Positions 49,864 to 58,843 of a stretch of 64,000 bases of DNA are shown piece after piece. The stretch is from Inquilinus sp052113205 (GTDB taxonomy: Bacteria > Pseudomonadota > Alphaproteobacteria > DSM-16000 > Inquilinaceae), in assembly GCF_052113205.1 (NCBI RefSeq), contig NZ_JBFRCU010000027.1:1-64000 (forward strand), written 5' to 3'. A program made the translations under genes and the position numbers. The notes below the pieces were generated by a model that was not told where the DNA came from, ran no database searches, and saw only the letters and a program-made list of their open reading frames with translations. Numbering within the stretch: the stretch's first letter is position 1; the number at the start of each line of letters is the position of its first letter.

Positions 49864-50997
49864 TCAACCGCGGCCGCCGACGGCCCGGCGGCGGACGATC
49901 TCCTGAGCCTCGACCTCCGGCGGCTGCACCTCGCCGCGCCAGCGGGGCAGGGCGCGCGGGTGCGCCTGCTGCAGCCAGGCGATCATCTTCTCCCGCACCT
50001 CGCAGCGCAGGTCGAAGGCGCGGCCGGAGTTGCGGGCGCTGACCAGCATGCGGATCTCCATCACCTGCTCGTGGAAATCGGTGACCTGCAGCACGGTGAC
50101 CTGGCCGTCCCACAGCGGCGACGCCTTGGCGATCTCGTCCAGCTTGCGCCGCATCTCCTCCACCGGCGCGGTGTGGTCGACATAGAGGAAGACGCTGCCG
50201 ATCAAAGCGGAGCCCTCGCGCGTCCAGTTCTGGAACGGGTGCTCGATGAAGTAGCTCAGCGGCAGCACCAGCCGGCGCCAGTCCCACAGCCGGACCACGA
50301 CATAGGTCGCGGTGATCTCTTCGATATTGCCCCATTCGTTCTCGACCAGCACGGCGTCGTCGATCCGGATCGGCTGGGTTACGGCCAACTGGATGCCGGC
50401 GATCATGTTCTTCAGCATCGGCTGCAGCGCCAGGCCGATGACCAGGCCGGCGGCGCCGGCCGAGGCCAGCAGGCTGATGCCGTATTGCCGCACCTCTTCG
50501 AAGGTCATCAGCGCGGCGGACAGGGTGACCATGACGATCAGCGTCGCCACCACCCGGCGCAGGATCCGGGTCTGGGTGACGTGCTTGCGCGCCAGCAGGT
50601 TGTCCTCGGCATCCAGCGTGAAGCGGCGCAGATAGACCGTCATCCAGATGTGCAGCGCGGTCAGCGCCACCCAGCCCAGCAGGGCGATGAAGCCCAGCAG
50701 CAGGACTTGGCGCACGACGCCGGTCTCGGCGTCGGTCAGCGGCGCCACGGTGGCCGCGGCGGAGATCGCCACGATCATCGCGGCCAGCCGCGTCGGCCCA
50801 TGGGTGCGGGACACCAGCGAGCGCCAGAACAGGTCCTTGCCGGCGACGATCCGGGTCGCAGTCCGGAACAGGATCTTGTGGGCAGCCCTGGCGGCCACCA
50901 CGGCCAGGGCCAGCAGGCCGGCGCTGATCGCCCAGGGCGGCATCCAGGGCAACTGGGCCTGGAACCAGTCCAGCCAGCGGACGATGGCATCGATCAT
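49864..50997 (-). CDS. MscS-family mechanosensitive channel
   Basis: 377 residues. Four hydrophobic segments, then the pore and beta domain: GAAGLVIGLALQPMLKNMIA (pore helix, family form GAAGLAxGLAxQ), GIQLAVTQPIRIDDAVLVEN, WGNIEEITATYVVVRLWDWR and RRLVLPLSYFIEHPFQNW. It opens under hypo-osmotic stress. Convergent with the phosphatase gene, which ends one base before it. Confidence 0.92.
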   Translation of the reverse strand: MIDAIVRWLDWFQAQLPWMPPWAISAGLLALAVVAARAAHKILFRTATRIVAGKDLFWRSLVSRTHGPTRLAAMIVAISAAATVAPLTDAETGVVRQVLLLGFIALLGWVALTALHIWMTVYLRRFTLDAEDNLLARKHVTQTRILRRVVATLIVMVTLSAALMTFEEVRQYGISLLASAGAAGLVIGLALQPMLKNMIAGIQLAVTQPIRIDDAVLVENEWGNIEEITATYVVVRLWDWRRLVLPLSYFIEHPFQNWTREGSALIGSVFLYVDHTAPVEEMRRKLDEIAKASPLWDGQVTVLQVTDFHEQVMEIRMLVSARNSGRAFDLRCEVREKMIAWLQQAHPRALPRWRGEVQPPEVEAQEIVRRRAVGGRG

Positions 50998-51060
50998 TCG
51001 GCGGTCCCGTGCGGGTGTCCCCTGTGCACTGCAATGCGAGGGGGCGCGATGGGTTCCGCC

Positions 51061-51900
51061 CTAGTGTCGCCGTGTCGCCGCGAACAGCGCCTCCAGCGCG
51101 CCCGGCGCATCGGTGGTGATCTGGTCGGCGCGCAGGGCCACCAGCCGGGCCAGCGCGGCCGCGGCGCCGGGATGGTCTGGGTTCAGGGTCCAGGCGTCCA
51201 CTGTTTTGCCGGCGGCATGACAGGCGGCGATCAGGTCGACCCCCAGCGCGTCGGTGCGCAGCACGATCGGCCAGGACAGGTAGATCATCGCCGCCTCCGG
51301 GGCGCGACCCAACGCCGCGGCGATGAAGCGCTCTGCGTCCGCCGCGGTGGCCAGCGTTTCCAGCGTGCCGTTGTCGCAGGGATCGAAACCGAGACGCAGC
51401 ACGTCCGCGCCCAGGCGGCGCACCGCCGCCCAGTCGCCGCCGCTCAGGATGAAGCGGCCGGCCACCGGCGCCAGCGCCGTCCGGAAGGCGTCGACGCTGC
51501 GGTCGTCCAGCGCCGAATCGGCCTCCTTGAGGTCGAGCTGAACCAGGGTCGCGGGATCGGCCCCGGCCGCGGCCAGTTCGGTCAGGTCTTCGAGCAGCAG
51601 CAGCCGCTCCTCGGTCGGCGTCCCGTCCTTGCCGCGCATCCGCAAGGCCCGGAGGTCGGCGAAGCCGGCCGCCGCNACCGGGCCGCGGCCGGTGGTCTCG
51701 CGGTCCAGCGTCTCGTCGTGCAGGCAGGCGAAGCCGCCATCGGCGCGGCGGCGCAGATCCACCTCCATCGACGCGCCCAGCGCCATGCCCTCGCGCAGCC
51801 GGGCCGGGGTGAACGGGATGTCCTCGGGCCGGCGCTGCAGCCGGTGCCATTTCANCCGGGTGCGGTGGCCGCCGGAAAGGATCCCGATACCGTCAGGCAT
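51061..51900 (-). CDS. Glycerophosphodiester phosphodiesterase
   Basis: 279 residues of the GDPD fold. Near the N-terminus GGHRTR and PEDIPFTPARL (family HRG..PENT), then GASMEVDLRRRADGGFACLH and DETLDRETTG with the catalytic-type His. Two unknown residues come from N at 51676 and 51855. It releases glycerol-3-phosphate from phosphodiesters. It overlaps the ABC ATPase stop by eight bases, so the importer may carry a glycerophosphodiester or related phosphate ester. Confidence 0.82.
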   Translation of the reverse strand: MPDGIGILSGGHRTRXKWHRLQRRPEDIPFTPARLREGMALGASMEVDLRRRADGGFACLHDETLDRETTGRGPXAAAGFADLRALRMRGKDGTPTEERLLLLEDLTELAAAGADPATLVQLDLKEADSALDDRSVDAFRTALAPVAGRFILSGGDWAAVRRLGADVLRLGFDPCDNGTLETLATAADAERFIAAALGRAPEAAMIYLSWPIVLRTDALGVDLIAACHAAGKTVDAWTLNPDHPGAAAALARLVALRADQITTDAPGALEALFAATRRH

Positions 51901-52975
51901 GCGCCTGCTCCTGCGTGCGGGCGGCGGGCTCGGCCAGGGTCAGGTGGCGGGCCGGCTCGCCCGGGCGGAACACGGCGCAGCGGGTCGGACGCAGCGTCAC
52001 CGCGGCGCCCTCGGCGATGCCGGCCCGGCCGAGCTGCAGCTTGAGCGCAGCGCCGTTGCCGATGTCGACATCCGCTATCCGCACGGCGCCGAGATCGACC
52101 AGCCGGGCGACCCGGCCGGAGACGGCGTCCGACGTGCCGGCGGGCACGGAGACCAGATCCTCCGGCCGCAGCGCCAAAGTGGCGGGGCCGTCCGGCAGGT
52201 CGCAGGGGATCGTCAGACCGTGCCAGCGCAGCCGCCCGGCCTCCACCCGCGCCTCGGCCAGGGTCATGGTGCCGATGAAGCCGGCGACGAACTCGGTCTC
52301 GGGCCGGGCATAGATCTCGCCGGGCCGGCCGACCTGCTCGATCCGCCCGTCCTTCATCACCACGATGCGGTCGGCCAGCGTCATCGCCTCCTCCTGGTCG
52401 TGGGTGACGAAGACGGTGGTCAGGCCCAGGCGGCGCTGGATCGCCCGCACCTCCTCGCGCAGCCGCACCCGCAGATGGGCGTCGAGGGCGGAGAAGGGCT
52501 CGTCCATCAAGAGGATCTTCGGCTCCAGCACGACGCAACGGGCGATGGCGACGCGCTGCTGCTGGCCGCCGGACAGCTGGCCGGGATAGCGGTTGCCGTA
52601 GCCGGACAGGCCGACCAGATCCAGCACGCCGTCGACCCGGCGGTCGACCTCGCCGCGCGACAGCGGCCGCAGCCGCAGGCCGAAGGCGATGTTGCGCGAC
52701 ACGGTCATGTGCGGCCACAGCGCGTGGCTCTGGAACACCATGCCGGTCGGGCGGCGGTTCGGCGGCAGCGCGCCGATATCGGCGCCGTCGATCGCGACCC
52801 GGCCGTCGCTCGGCGTCTCGAAGCCGCCGATCATGCGCAGCACGGTCGACTTGCCGCAGCCGGACGGGCCGAGCAGGCAGACCAGCTCGCCGTCGCCGAT
52901 CGCCAGCGACACGCGGTCGACCGCGGCGGTCTCGCCGAAGCGCTTGGTCAAACGGTCGAGCTCGAGCGTGGCCAT
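51893..52975 (-). CDS. ABC transporter ATPase (PotA/FbpC type)
   Basis: 360 residues. Walker A GPSGCGKST, Q-loop GMVFQSHALWPHMTV, signature QLSGGQQQRVAIARC, Walker B ILLMDEPFSALDA, H-loop VTHDQEEAM, then a C-terminal TOBE domain (ATLALRPEDLVSV, VTLRPTRCAVF). Such ATPases serve iron, polyamine, phosphonate or glycerophosphodiester importers. It overlaps GDPD downstream and follows the permease genes. Start at 52975 (MATLELDRLT). Confidence 0.9.
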   Translation of the reverse strand: MATLELDRLTKRFGETAAVDRVSLAIGDGELVCLLGPSGCGKSTVLRMIGGFETPSDGRVAIDGADIGALPPNRRPTGMVFQSHALWPHMTVSRNIAFGLRLRPLSRGEVDRRVDGVLDLVGLSGYGNRYPGQLSGGQQQRVAIARCVVLEPKILLMDEPFSALDAHLRVRLREEVRAIQRRLGLTTVFVTHDQEEAMTLADRIVVMKDGRIEQVGRPGEIYARPETEFVAGFIGTMTLAEARVEAGRLRWHGLTIPCDLPDGPATLALRPEDLVSVPAGTSDAVSGRVARLVDLGAVRIADVDIGNGAALKLQLGRAGIAEGAAVTLRPTRCAVFRPGEPARHLTLAEPAARTQEQAHA

Positions 52976-52982
52976 GCGTTCC

Positions 52983-53801
52983 CTAGGCTCCGAGCCCGCG
53001 CGCAATGGTGCGGGCGCTGAGGATGTTGCGCGCGAACAGCAGCGCGACGAAGGACGGGACCCACAGCAGCACGGACAGCACCGCACCGTACTGGATCACC
53101 AGCTGGTTGTTGATCAGCGAGATCATCAGGATCGGCATGGTCCGCACCGTCGGCGCGCCGATCAGCCAGGCGCCCTCGGTCTCGTAGAAGGTGCCGACGA
53201 AGCTCAGCAGCAGGGCGGCGGCGATGGCCGGGCCGGCCTGCGGCAGGGTGACGTGCCAGAAGGTGCGGAACGGCCCGGCGCCGACGTCCCGGGCCGCCTC
53301 CTCCAGCCTGCGGTCGACGTTCTGGAAGGCGGCGACCGGGATCCAGATCATGAACAGCAGCGTGTTCAGCACCTGGATGATGGCGACGCCGGCGAAGGTG
53401 CCGACCAGGCCGAGCTGCAGGAAGATCGCGGCGATGGCGACGTAGAGGCCGAATTTCGGGAAGGCCTGGGTCGCCAGGAAGGACAGCAGGAGCAGCTGCT
53501 TGCCCGCGAAGTCGAGCCGGGCGAAGGCATAGGCGGCGGGCAGGCATATCGCGGCCGAGATCGCGGTCACGGTCACCGACAGCGCCAGCGAGGTGCGCAG
53601 CGCCGACCAGACATCGGCCCTGGCCAGGGTCATGCCCCAGAAGCGGAAGCCCCATTGCGTCGGCAGCAGGGCCGGGTAGCGCCAGGCCTCGGCGAAGGCC
53701 CACAGGAACACGGTGGCGATCGGCACGATGATCGCCACGCTCAGCACCGTCGCCAGCAGCGGGCCGGGCAGGCGGGGGAGGAGGCTCCGGGCCACGGTCA
53801 T
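52983..53801 (-). CDS. ABC transporter permease 2 (PotC/FbpB-like)
   Basis: 272 residues with six spans. The coupling loop EEAARDVGAGPFRTFWHVTL is clear. The start ATG at 53801 overlaps the stop of permease 1 (ATGA), and the gene ends seven bases before the ATPase start. It is paired with the 53798 gene; both loops carry the same DVGAGPFR core, suggesting an old duplication. Confidence 0.9.
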   Translation of the reverse strand: MTVARSLLPRLPGPLLATVLSVAIIVPIATVFLWAFAEAWRYPALLPTQWGFRFWGMTLARADVWSALRTSLALSVTVTAISAAICLPAAYAFARLDFAGKQLLLLSFLATQAFPKFGLYVAIAAIFLQLGLVGTFAGVAIIQVLNTLLFMIWIPVAAFQNVDRRLEEAARDVGAGPFRTFWHVTLPQAGPAIAAALLLSFVGTFYETEGAWLIGAPTVRTMPILMISLINNQLVIQYGAVLSVLLWVPSFVALLFARNILSARTIARGLGA

Positions 53802-54679
53802 GAGGCCCCCCGGGCGCGCGACTTCGAGATCGCGCGGACATACAGCACGCCGACCGCGGCGCAGATCAGGAAGGTGACGACGGCCTGGGTCTGGGCCGCG
53901 ACCGGGTCGCGCACGTCGCCGAAGGTGCGCTGCATGTACACGCCCATCATCTCCGGCGAGGCCGGGCCGAGCAGATAGGGCAGGGTGAAGGCGCCGAAGA
54001 TGTTGAGGAACTCCAGCGCGAAGGCGATCAGCAGCGAGTTGCGGATCAGCGGCAGGATGATGCTGACCAGGATCCGGAACGGCCCGGCGCCGACGTCGCG
54101 CGCCGCCTCGATCGCCGGCAGCGGCACCTGGGCCAGGCCGGACAGCAGCACCAGCAGGGTCAGAGGCACGCCCTCCCACACCAGCCCGATCACCGGACCC
54201 CAGGGGCCGAGATAGGGCGAGACGTAGCCGCCGATGCCGAAGGCGGCGAGGATCGTGGCCAACAGGCCGTTCGGCCCGATCGAGCGGATCAGCGCATAGG
54301 CGACGATGATGCCGGGCACGAACAGCGGGAACACGGCGATGCCCTGCACCACCGCCGGCAGCCGCCCGCTGGCGAAGCGCAGATACACCGCCAGCGGCAG
54401 GCACAGGGCCAGCAGCAGCGCCGTCGCCACCGCCGTGGTCCACAGGGTGAATCCGAGATTGCGGCGGCTCTGCGGGTCGGCGAAGAAGTCGGCGTAGTTC
54501 GCCAGGGAGAACACACTGCGGCCGTCGACCTCGACCCGCAGCGTGGTCAGGACTGCCGACACCGCGGGCACCAGCACCAGCGCCACCACCAGCAGCACCG
54601 GCGCGGCCACTAGCAGCAGGCCAAGGGCCTGCCGCCGGATGACGCCTGCTCGCAGGGACGGGGCCGCCCCTTCGGTCAC
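53798..54679 (-). CDS. ABC transporter permease 1 (PotB/FbpB-like)
   Basis: 293 residues with six spans after a short N-terminal tail. Coupling loop IEAARDVGAGPFRILVSIIL. Overlaps the binding-protein gene by four bases at its start and permease 2 by four at its end, in the order binding protein, permease 1, permease 2, ATPase, GDPD. Confidence 0.9.
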   Translation of the reverse strand: MTEGAAPSLRAGVIRRQALGLLLVAAPVLLVVALVLVPAVSAVLTTLRVEVDGRSVFSLANYADFFADPQSRRNLGFTLWTTAVATALLLALCLPLAVYLRFASGRLPAVVQGIAVFPLFVPGIIVAYALIRSIGPNGLLATILAAFGIGGYVSPYLGPWGPVIGLVWEGVPLTLLVLLSGLAQVPLPAIEAARDVGAGPFRILVSIILPLIRNSLLIAFALEFLNIFGAFTLPYLLGPASPEMMGVYMQRTFGDVRDPVAAQTQAVVTFLICAAVGVLYVRAISKSRARGAS

Positions 54680-55836
54680 TTCGACCGGTCGACGTTGGGG
54701 GCGACGTTGCGATACCAGCCGTCATTCATCGCCGCTTCCCAGTCGCCGCCCGGATAGGTGGGGATCGAGGTCGGGATCACCGCGGCGAACTGCTGCTTCA
54801 GCTCGGCCGGCAGCTTGCCCCAGTCGACGCCGGGGAAGCCGCCGAGGTCCTTGACGACCGAGACCTGGATCTCGTCGGTCAGCAGGAAGTCGGCCAGGGC
54901 CAGGGCGGCGTCCTTGTGCGCCGCGTTGCTGGGCACGACCGCATCGGCGAAGCTGCCGCACAACGCCAGGTCCTGCAGCTGGAACAGCTTGACCGAGGGC
55001 GGTAGCACGCCCTGCGCGATGCCCTGCAGCGCCTGGTCCGACCAGGCCGGGATCATCGACACCGCGCCGCTGGCCAGCAGCTGCAGCGTCGGCGTGTTGC
55101 CGGCAGCATAGGCGCCGTTCTCGTACAGCGACGGCGCCAGGTCGTTCAGGATGGCCCAGGCTTTGGGCAGCCGCTCCTCCGCCGCCTGTTTCGAAAAGCC
55201 GGCGACCGTGAACAGCGCCGGGTCGCGGCCGTTGGCCTCGTGGATGGCGCGGACCACGAAGTTGCGGCCCGACCCGCCCTTGTCCGGCCGGCCGTAGATG
55301 AACTGGCCGGGATGGGCCTTGATCCAGGCCACCAGGCCGGGCCAGTCCTTCGGCAGCTCGGCCTCGGCCACCTTCTCCGAATCATAGGCCAGCACGACCT
55401 GCGAGCCACGATAGGGCAGGCCGTAGGGCGTCTCGATCGCCAGCGGGTTGACGCGGCCATAGCCGGGAACTGTGCCGGCGTCGAGGCGGACCCACAGCCC
55501 GGCCTCGATGCCGTCCTTGGGCAGCCGCGGGTCGTGCTGCTCGAAGAAGTCGACCTGCGGGTCGGCGCCAGCCTTCAGCGCCGCGAACNCCCGGTCGGCG
55601 ATCGCCACGATGCCGCCGCTGCCGGCGCCGCGCGAGATCACGATGTTGATCTCGAAATCGGGATGCGCCGCCTCGAAGGCCGGCTTCAGGACATTGCTCC
55701 ACCAGTCCGAGATGTTGGCGTCGCTGGCGGTGTAGACATCGATCCGCGTCGCGGCGGCGCGGGCCCGGCGCTGCGGCACCAGGGCGATGGCGCCGGCGGC
55801 GACGCCGGCCGAAAGAACCTGACGGCGATTGAGCAT
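54676..55836 (-). CDS. ABC transporter substrate-binding protein with Tat-type signal
   Basis: 386 residues; the N-terminus MLNRRQVLSAGVAAGAIALV has a twin-arginine pattern, which suggests export in folded form. Mature segments: YTASDANISDWWSNVLKPAF, GAGSGGIVAIADR, DFFEQHDPRLPKDGIEAGLW, YGLPYRGSQVVLAYDSEKV and GNTPTLQLLASGAVSMIPAW. It is an extracellular solute-binding protein of the iron/polyamine/phosphonate group. N at 55589 hides one residue. Start at 55836 with GGGGGG before it; 55860 is possible. Ligand not shown, but GDPD suggests a phosphodiester. Confidence 0.87.
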   Translation of the reverse strand: MLNRRQVLSAGVAAGAIALVPQRRARAAATRIDVYTASDANISDWWSNVLKPAFEAAHPDFEINIVISRGAGSGGIVAIADRXFAALKAGADPQVDFFEQHDPRLPKDGIEAGLWVRLDAGTVPGYGRVNPLAIETPYGLPYRGSQVVLAYDSEKVAEAELPKDWPGLVAWIKAHPGQFIYGRPDKGGSGRNFVVRAIHEANGRDPALFTVAGFSKQAAEERLPKAWAILNDLAPSLYENGAYAAGNTPTLQLLASGAVSMIPAWSDQALQGIAQGVLPPSVKLFQLQDLALCGSFADAVVPSNAAHKDAALALADFLLTDEIQVSVVKDLGGFPGVDWGKLPAELKQQFAAVIPTSIPTYPGGDWEAAMNDGWYRNVAPNVDRSK

Positions 55837-55883
55837 CCTGCCCCCCGAAGACGATCCCATGGCTTGTGGGTGCTGCCTTAGAC

Positions 55884-55925
55884 ACGAAGCATGACAGCGT
55901 GATGACAGCCGGGCCACCGCTTCGT
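55884..55925. promoter_or_regulatory. Divergent LysR control region
   Basis: ATGACAGC occurs twice, at 55891-55898 and 55902-55909, with an 11-bp period, about one helical turn. ACGAAGC (55884-55890) and GCTTCGT (55919-55925) form an inverted repeat around them. The region lies between the ABC operon and lysR genes, as expected for a LysR regulator site. Confidence 0.45.
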
Positions 55926-55984
55926 GACGGCGCGGCGCCGCGATGCGCTATACCATGCGGCGTCCGCGACCTGCCGAGACCCCG

Positions 55985-56893
55985 ATGCGCAGACTTCCCG
56001 CCCTGACCGCCATGAGGATCTTCGAGGTGGTCGGCCAGACCGGCAGCTTCACCCGGGCGGCGGAGCGGCTGAACCTGACGCAGAGCGCCGTCAGCCGGCA
56101 GGTGAAGCACCTGGAAGAACGGCTCGGTGCCGACCTGCTGGTCCGCCGCCACCACCGGCTGGAGCTGACCGCCGCCGGCGTGCAGCTGTTCGAGGCGCTG
56201 CAGCACGCCTTCCACGAGGTCGAGCTGGCGGTGCGCGGCATCGAGGAGAAGGGCAACCGCAACCGGCTGCGGATCAACGTGCCGCCGACCTTCGCCCGAC
56301 GCTGGCTGATGCCGCGGCTGCCCGGCCTGCGCCGCGCCCATCCGGAGCTCGACATCAGCCTCGGCACCATGCTGTCGGACAGCCTGGCGGAGCGCGGCCT
56401 GCTGGATTGCGCCATCCGCTTCGGCGACGGCGAATGGCCGATGCTGAAGGCGACGCGGCTGATGACCGAGCGGCACATCGCCGTCTGCGCCCCGGCGCTG
56501 CTTCAGGGCATCGACCGCGACCGGCGGGCCGACCTGTCGCGCTTCACCTTCCTGCATGTCCTGGCCTCGGACGACCGGCGCTATCTGACCTGGCGGCACT
56601 GGCTGAACGCGGCCGGGCTGGACCAGGTCGACACTCGCGGCGGGCTGGAGTTCGATCTGCTGGACCTCGCCATCGAGGCCGCCTGCGACGGGCTGGGCGT
56701 CTCGGTGGTCGATCGCTTCATGGTCGAACGCGAGCTGGCTTCGGGCCGCCTGGTCCAGCTGCTCGATGTCGAGGTCGAGGGCCATGAATCCTACTGGCTG
56801 GTAACCCGGGCGGAGCCGGAGGACAGCGCCAATGTCGCCCTGTTTCGCGCCTGGCTCACGGCGGAGATCGCCGCCGTCGTGCCGGCCGGCTGA
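55985..56893 (+). CDS. LysR-family regulator (GcvA-like)
   Basis: 302 residues. Helix-turn-helix AMRIFEVVGQTGSFTRAAER, LNLTQSAVSRQVKHLEERLG, then an effector domain with INVPPTFARRWLMPRLPGLR, GLLDCAIRFGDGEWP, LEFDLLDLAIEAACDGLGVS. The GcvA-like group often controls amino-acid or sugar genes. It is divergent from the ABC-GDPD operon and probably controls it. Start at 55985 (MRRLPALT) rather than 55943. Confidence 0.88.
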   Translation: MRRLPALTAMRIFEVVGQTGSFTRAAERLNLTQSAVSRQVKHLEERLGADLLVRRHHRLELTAAGVQLFEALQHAFHEVELAVRGIEEKGNRNRLRINVPPTFARRWLMPRLPGLRRAHPELDISLGTMLSDSLAERGLLDCAIRFGDGEWPMLKATRLMTERHIAVCAPALLQGIDRDRRADLSRFTFLHVLASDDRRYLTWRHWLNAAGLDQVDTRGGLEFDLLDLAIEAACDGLGVSVVDRFMVERELASGRLVQLLDVEVEGHESYWLVTRAEPEDSANVALFRAWLTAEIAAVVPAG

Positions 56894-56903
56894 CCTCGGC
56901 CGG

Positions 56904-58169
56904 TCACGGGGCCGCAGCCGCCTCGGCGGCGCGGCGCAGCAGCAGGTCGCGCTCGCGCCGGTTGCCGGCCTGTGCGGCGGCTGCCTCGAAAGCGGTGCGG
57001 GCTTCCCCATTGCGGCCGAGCTTGCGCAGCAGGTCGCCGCGGACGCTCGGCAGCAGATGATAGCTCCGCAGCGCCGGCTCGTCCGCCAGCCCGTCGACGA
57101 TCGCCAGCGCCGCCTCCGGCCCCTGCGCCATGCCGACGGCCACGGCTCGGTTCAGCTCGATGACCGGCGACCGCGTCAGCGCCGCCAGGGTGGTGTAAAG
57201 CTCGACGATCCGCGGCCAATCGGTCTCGGTCGCAGTCCCCGCCTGGGCGTGGCAGGCGACGATCGCCGCCTGCAGGGCGTAGACGCCGCCGGCGCCGCCC
57301 AGCGCCTGGACGCGCCCGAGCGCCCGCATCCCGCGTCGGATCTGCAGTTGGTTCCACCGGCGGCGGTCCTGGTCCAGCAGCAGGATCGGGTCGCCCGCCG
57401 TATCGGTCCGCGCGGCCCGGCGCGACGCGTTCAGCTCCATCAGGGCCAGGAGCCCGTGCGCCTCCGGCTCCTGTGGCGCGATCGATGCCAGCACGCGGCC
57501 CAGGCGCAGCGCCTCGTCGCAGAGCTGCGGGCGCATCCAGTCTTCGCCGCGGGCGGCGGTGTAGCCTTCGTTGAAGATCAGGTAGACCACCTCGAGCACC
57601 GAGGACAGGCGTTGCGACAGCTCCTCGCCGCGCGGCGTCTCATAGGCCAGCCCGGACTCCGACAGGGTCCGCTTGGCCCGGACGATGCGCTGGGCCACGG
57701 TCGCCTCCGGCACCAGGAAGGCGCGGGCGATCTCCTCGGTCGTCAGGCCGCAGATCATCCGCAGCGCCAGGGCCGCGCGGGCCTGGCGCGGCAGCAGCGG
57801 GTGGCAGGCGGTGAAGACCAGCCGCAGCAGCTCGTCGCCGATGTCGTCGTCCAGGGCGGAATCGAAGTCGGGCATGGCCTGCTGCTCCTCCTCCAGGTCG
57901 CGGGCGATGACCTCATGCTTGCGGTCCAGCATCCGGCGGCGGCGCAGATGATCGAACGCCCGGCGCCTCGCCGCCGCCATCAGCCAGGCGCCGGGCCGTT
58001 CCGGCACGCCGGTCTCCGGCCAGCGCTCCAGCGCGGCGAGCAGCGCCTCCTGCGTCAGCTCCTCGGCCAGCGGCACGTCGCGCAGCATCCGGGCCAGGCT
58101 GGTGATCAGCAGGGGCTGCTCGATCCGCCACACGGCGAGGATCGCGCGGTGGGCGTCGGCGGCCGTCAC
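56904..58169 (-). CDS. ECF sigma factor with C-terminal extension (ECF42/SigJ-like)
   Basis: 421 residues. Sigma-2: LTQEALLAALERWPETGVPE, PGAWLMAAARRRAFDHLRRR; sigma-4: EIARAFLVPEATVAQRIVRA. The long C-terminal part is helical with TPR-like repeats (LNRAVAVGMAQGPEAALAIV, DLLRKLGRNGEARTAFEAAA). This composition and the YCII neighbour are characteristic of the ECF42 group, in which the extension takes the place of an anti-sigma factor. Target genes unknown. Confidence 0.88.
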   Translation of the reverse strand: MTAADAHRAILAVWRIEQPLLITSLARMLRDVPLAEELTQEALLAALERWPETGVPERPGAWLMAAARRRAFDHLRRRRMLDRKHEVIARDLEEEQQAMPDFDSALDDDIGDELLRLVFTACHPLLPRQARAALALRMICGLTTEEIARAFLVPEATVAQRIVRAKRTLSESGLAYETPRGEELSQRLSSVLEVVYLIFNEGYTAARGEDWMRPQLCDEALRLGRVLASIAPQEPEAHGLLALMELNASRRAARTDTAGDPILLLDQDRRRWNQLQIRRGMRALGRVQALGGAGGVYALQAAIVACHAQAGTATETDWPRIVELYTTLAALTRSPVIELNRAVAVGMAQGPEAALAIVDGLADEPALRSYHLLPSVRGDLLRKLGRNGEARTAFEAAAAQAGNRRERDLLLRRAAEAAAAP

Positions 58170-58200
58170 GGCCGCCGCTCCCGCCCGCCCGCCGCCAGGG

Positions 58201-58572
58201 TCAAGCGGCGACCACCGGGTCGCAGTCGCTGGCGAAGGCGCGGACCTCGCAGGTGCCCTCCCAGCCCGGCATGAAGTCCTTGTGCAGCTGCATGAACTCG
58301 ACCGCCGAGGCGACGGCCTCCTCTTTGCTGTGCAGCTCGAAGATCGCGTAGCCGCCGATCATCTCCTTGGCCTCGACGAAGGGGCCGTCGACGACGCTGA
58401 GCGCGCCGTCGGCGACGCTGACCCGCGCCCCGGTGGCGAGCGGCATCAGCCCGCCATTGTCGAGCATGCGGCCGCTCTTGATCTCGCGTTCGGCCAGTTT
58501 GCCCATGGCCTCCATCAGCTCCGGCGTCGGGGCCATGGTATGGGCGGACGTGACGATGAACATGAAGCGCAT
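58201..58572 (-). CDS. YCII (DGPF) domain protein
   Basis: 123 residues: RFMFIVTSAHTMAPTPELME, DNGGLMPLATGARV, VVDGPFVEAKEMIGGYAIFE (with the DGPF motif), and a C-terminal helix. It is cotranscribed with the ECF sigma factor (31 bp apart). The DGPF proteins are the usual partners and targets of ECF42 factors. Start at 58572 with GAGGAGAATTC before it. Biochemical function unknown. Confidence 0.87.
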   Translation of the reverse strand: MRFMFIVTSAHTMAPTPELMEAMGKLAEREIKSGRMLDNGGLMPLATGARVSVADGALSVVDGPFVEAKEMIGGYAIFELHSKEEAVASAVEFMQLHKDFMPGWEGTCEVRAFASDCDPVVAA

Positions 58573-58695
58573 CCGAATTCTCCTCTGGGGCGGGCCGCGG
58601 ACGCCGTCGCCGCCGAATTGTCCCGCCATTCAAGTCGACGAACCAGCCCCGCATGGATCGACAGCCGCCGCGGGAAAAAATGCGCCCGGCCGAAA

Positions 58696-58712
58696 CATTC
58701 CCTTTCGGAATG
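58696..58712 (+). promoter_or_regulatory. Palindrome upstream of dehydratase-like gene
   Basis: CATTCCCTTTCGGAATG has perfect 6-bp arms around CTTTC. It lies 130 bp before the enolase-superfamily gene in a 271-bp intergenic space without a gene (58573-58843). It may be an operator; no regulator is next to it. Confidence 0.4.
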
Positions 58713-58843
58713 CTCTGCCTGAGAACAACTCGTTTGCGCCCGGCCGGCCGCTGCGGCCAACTCGGCCATCGACTGCAGCGTGCCGGCGTCGGGACGATCT
58801 GGCCACGGCCGCCTCTGATCCGGCTCAGGCGAAAGGCCTCCGT

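Noticed and set aside
9218..55589. Single N bases inside eight positions considered as frameshifts
   Set aside because: In each gene the frame continues normally on both sides, so they are only unread bases.
58635..58640. CGTCGA as possible ECF -35 box upstream of the YCII gene
   Set aside because: One short hexamer without a convincing -10 partner is not enough support.
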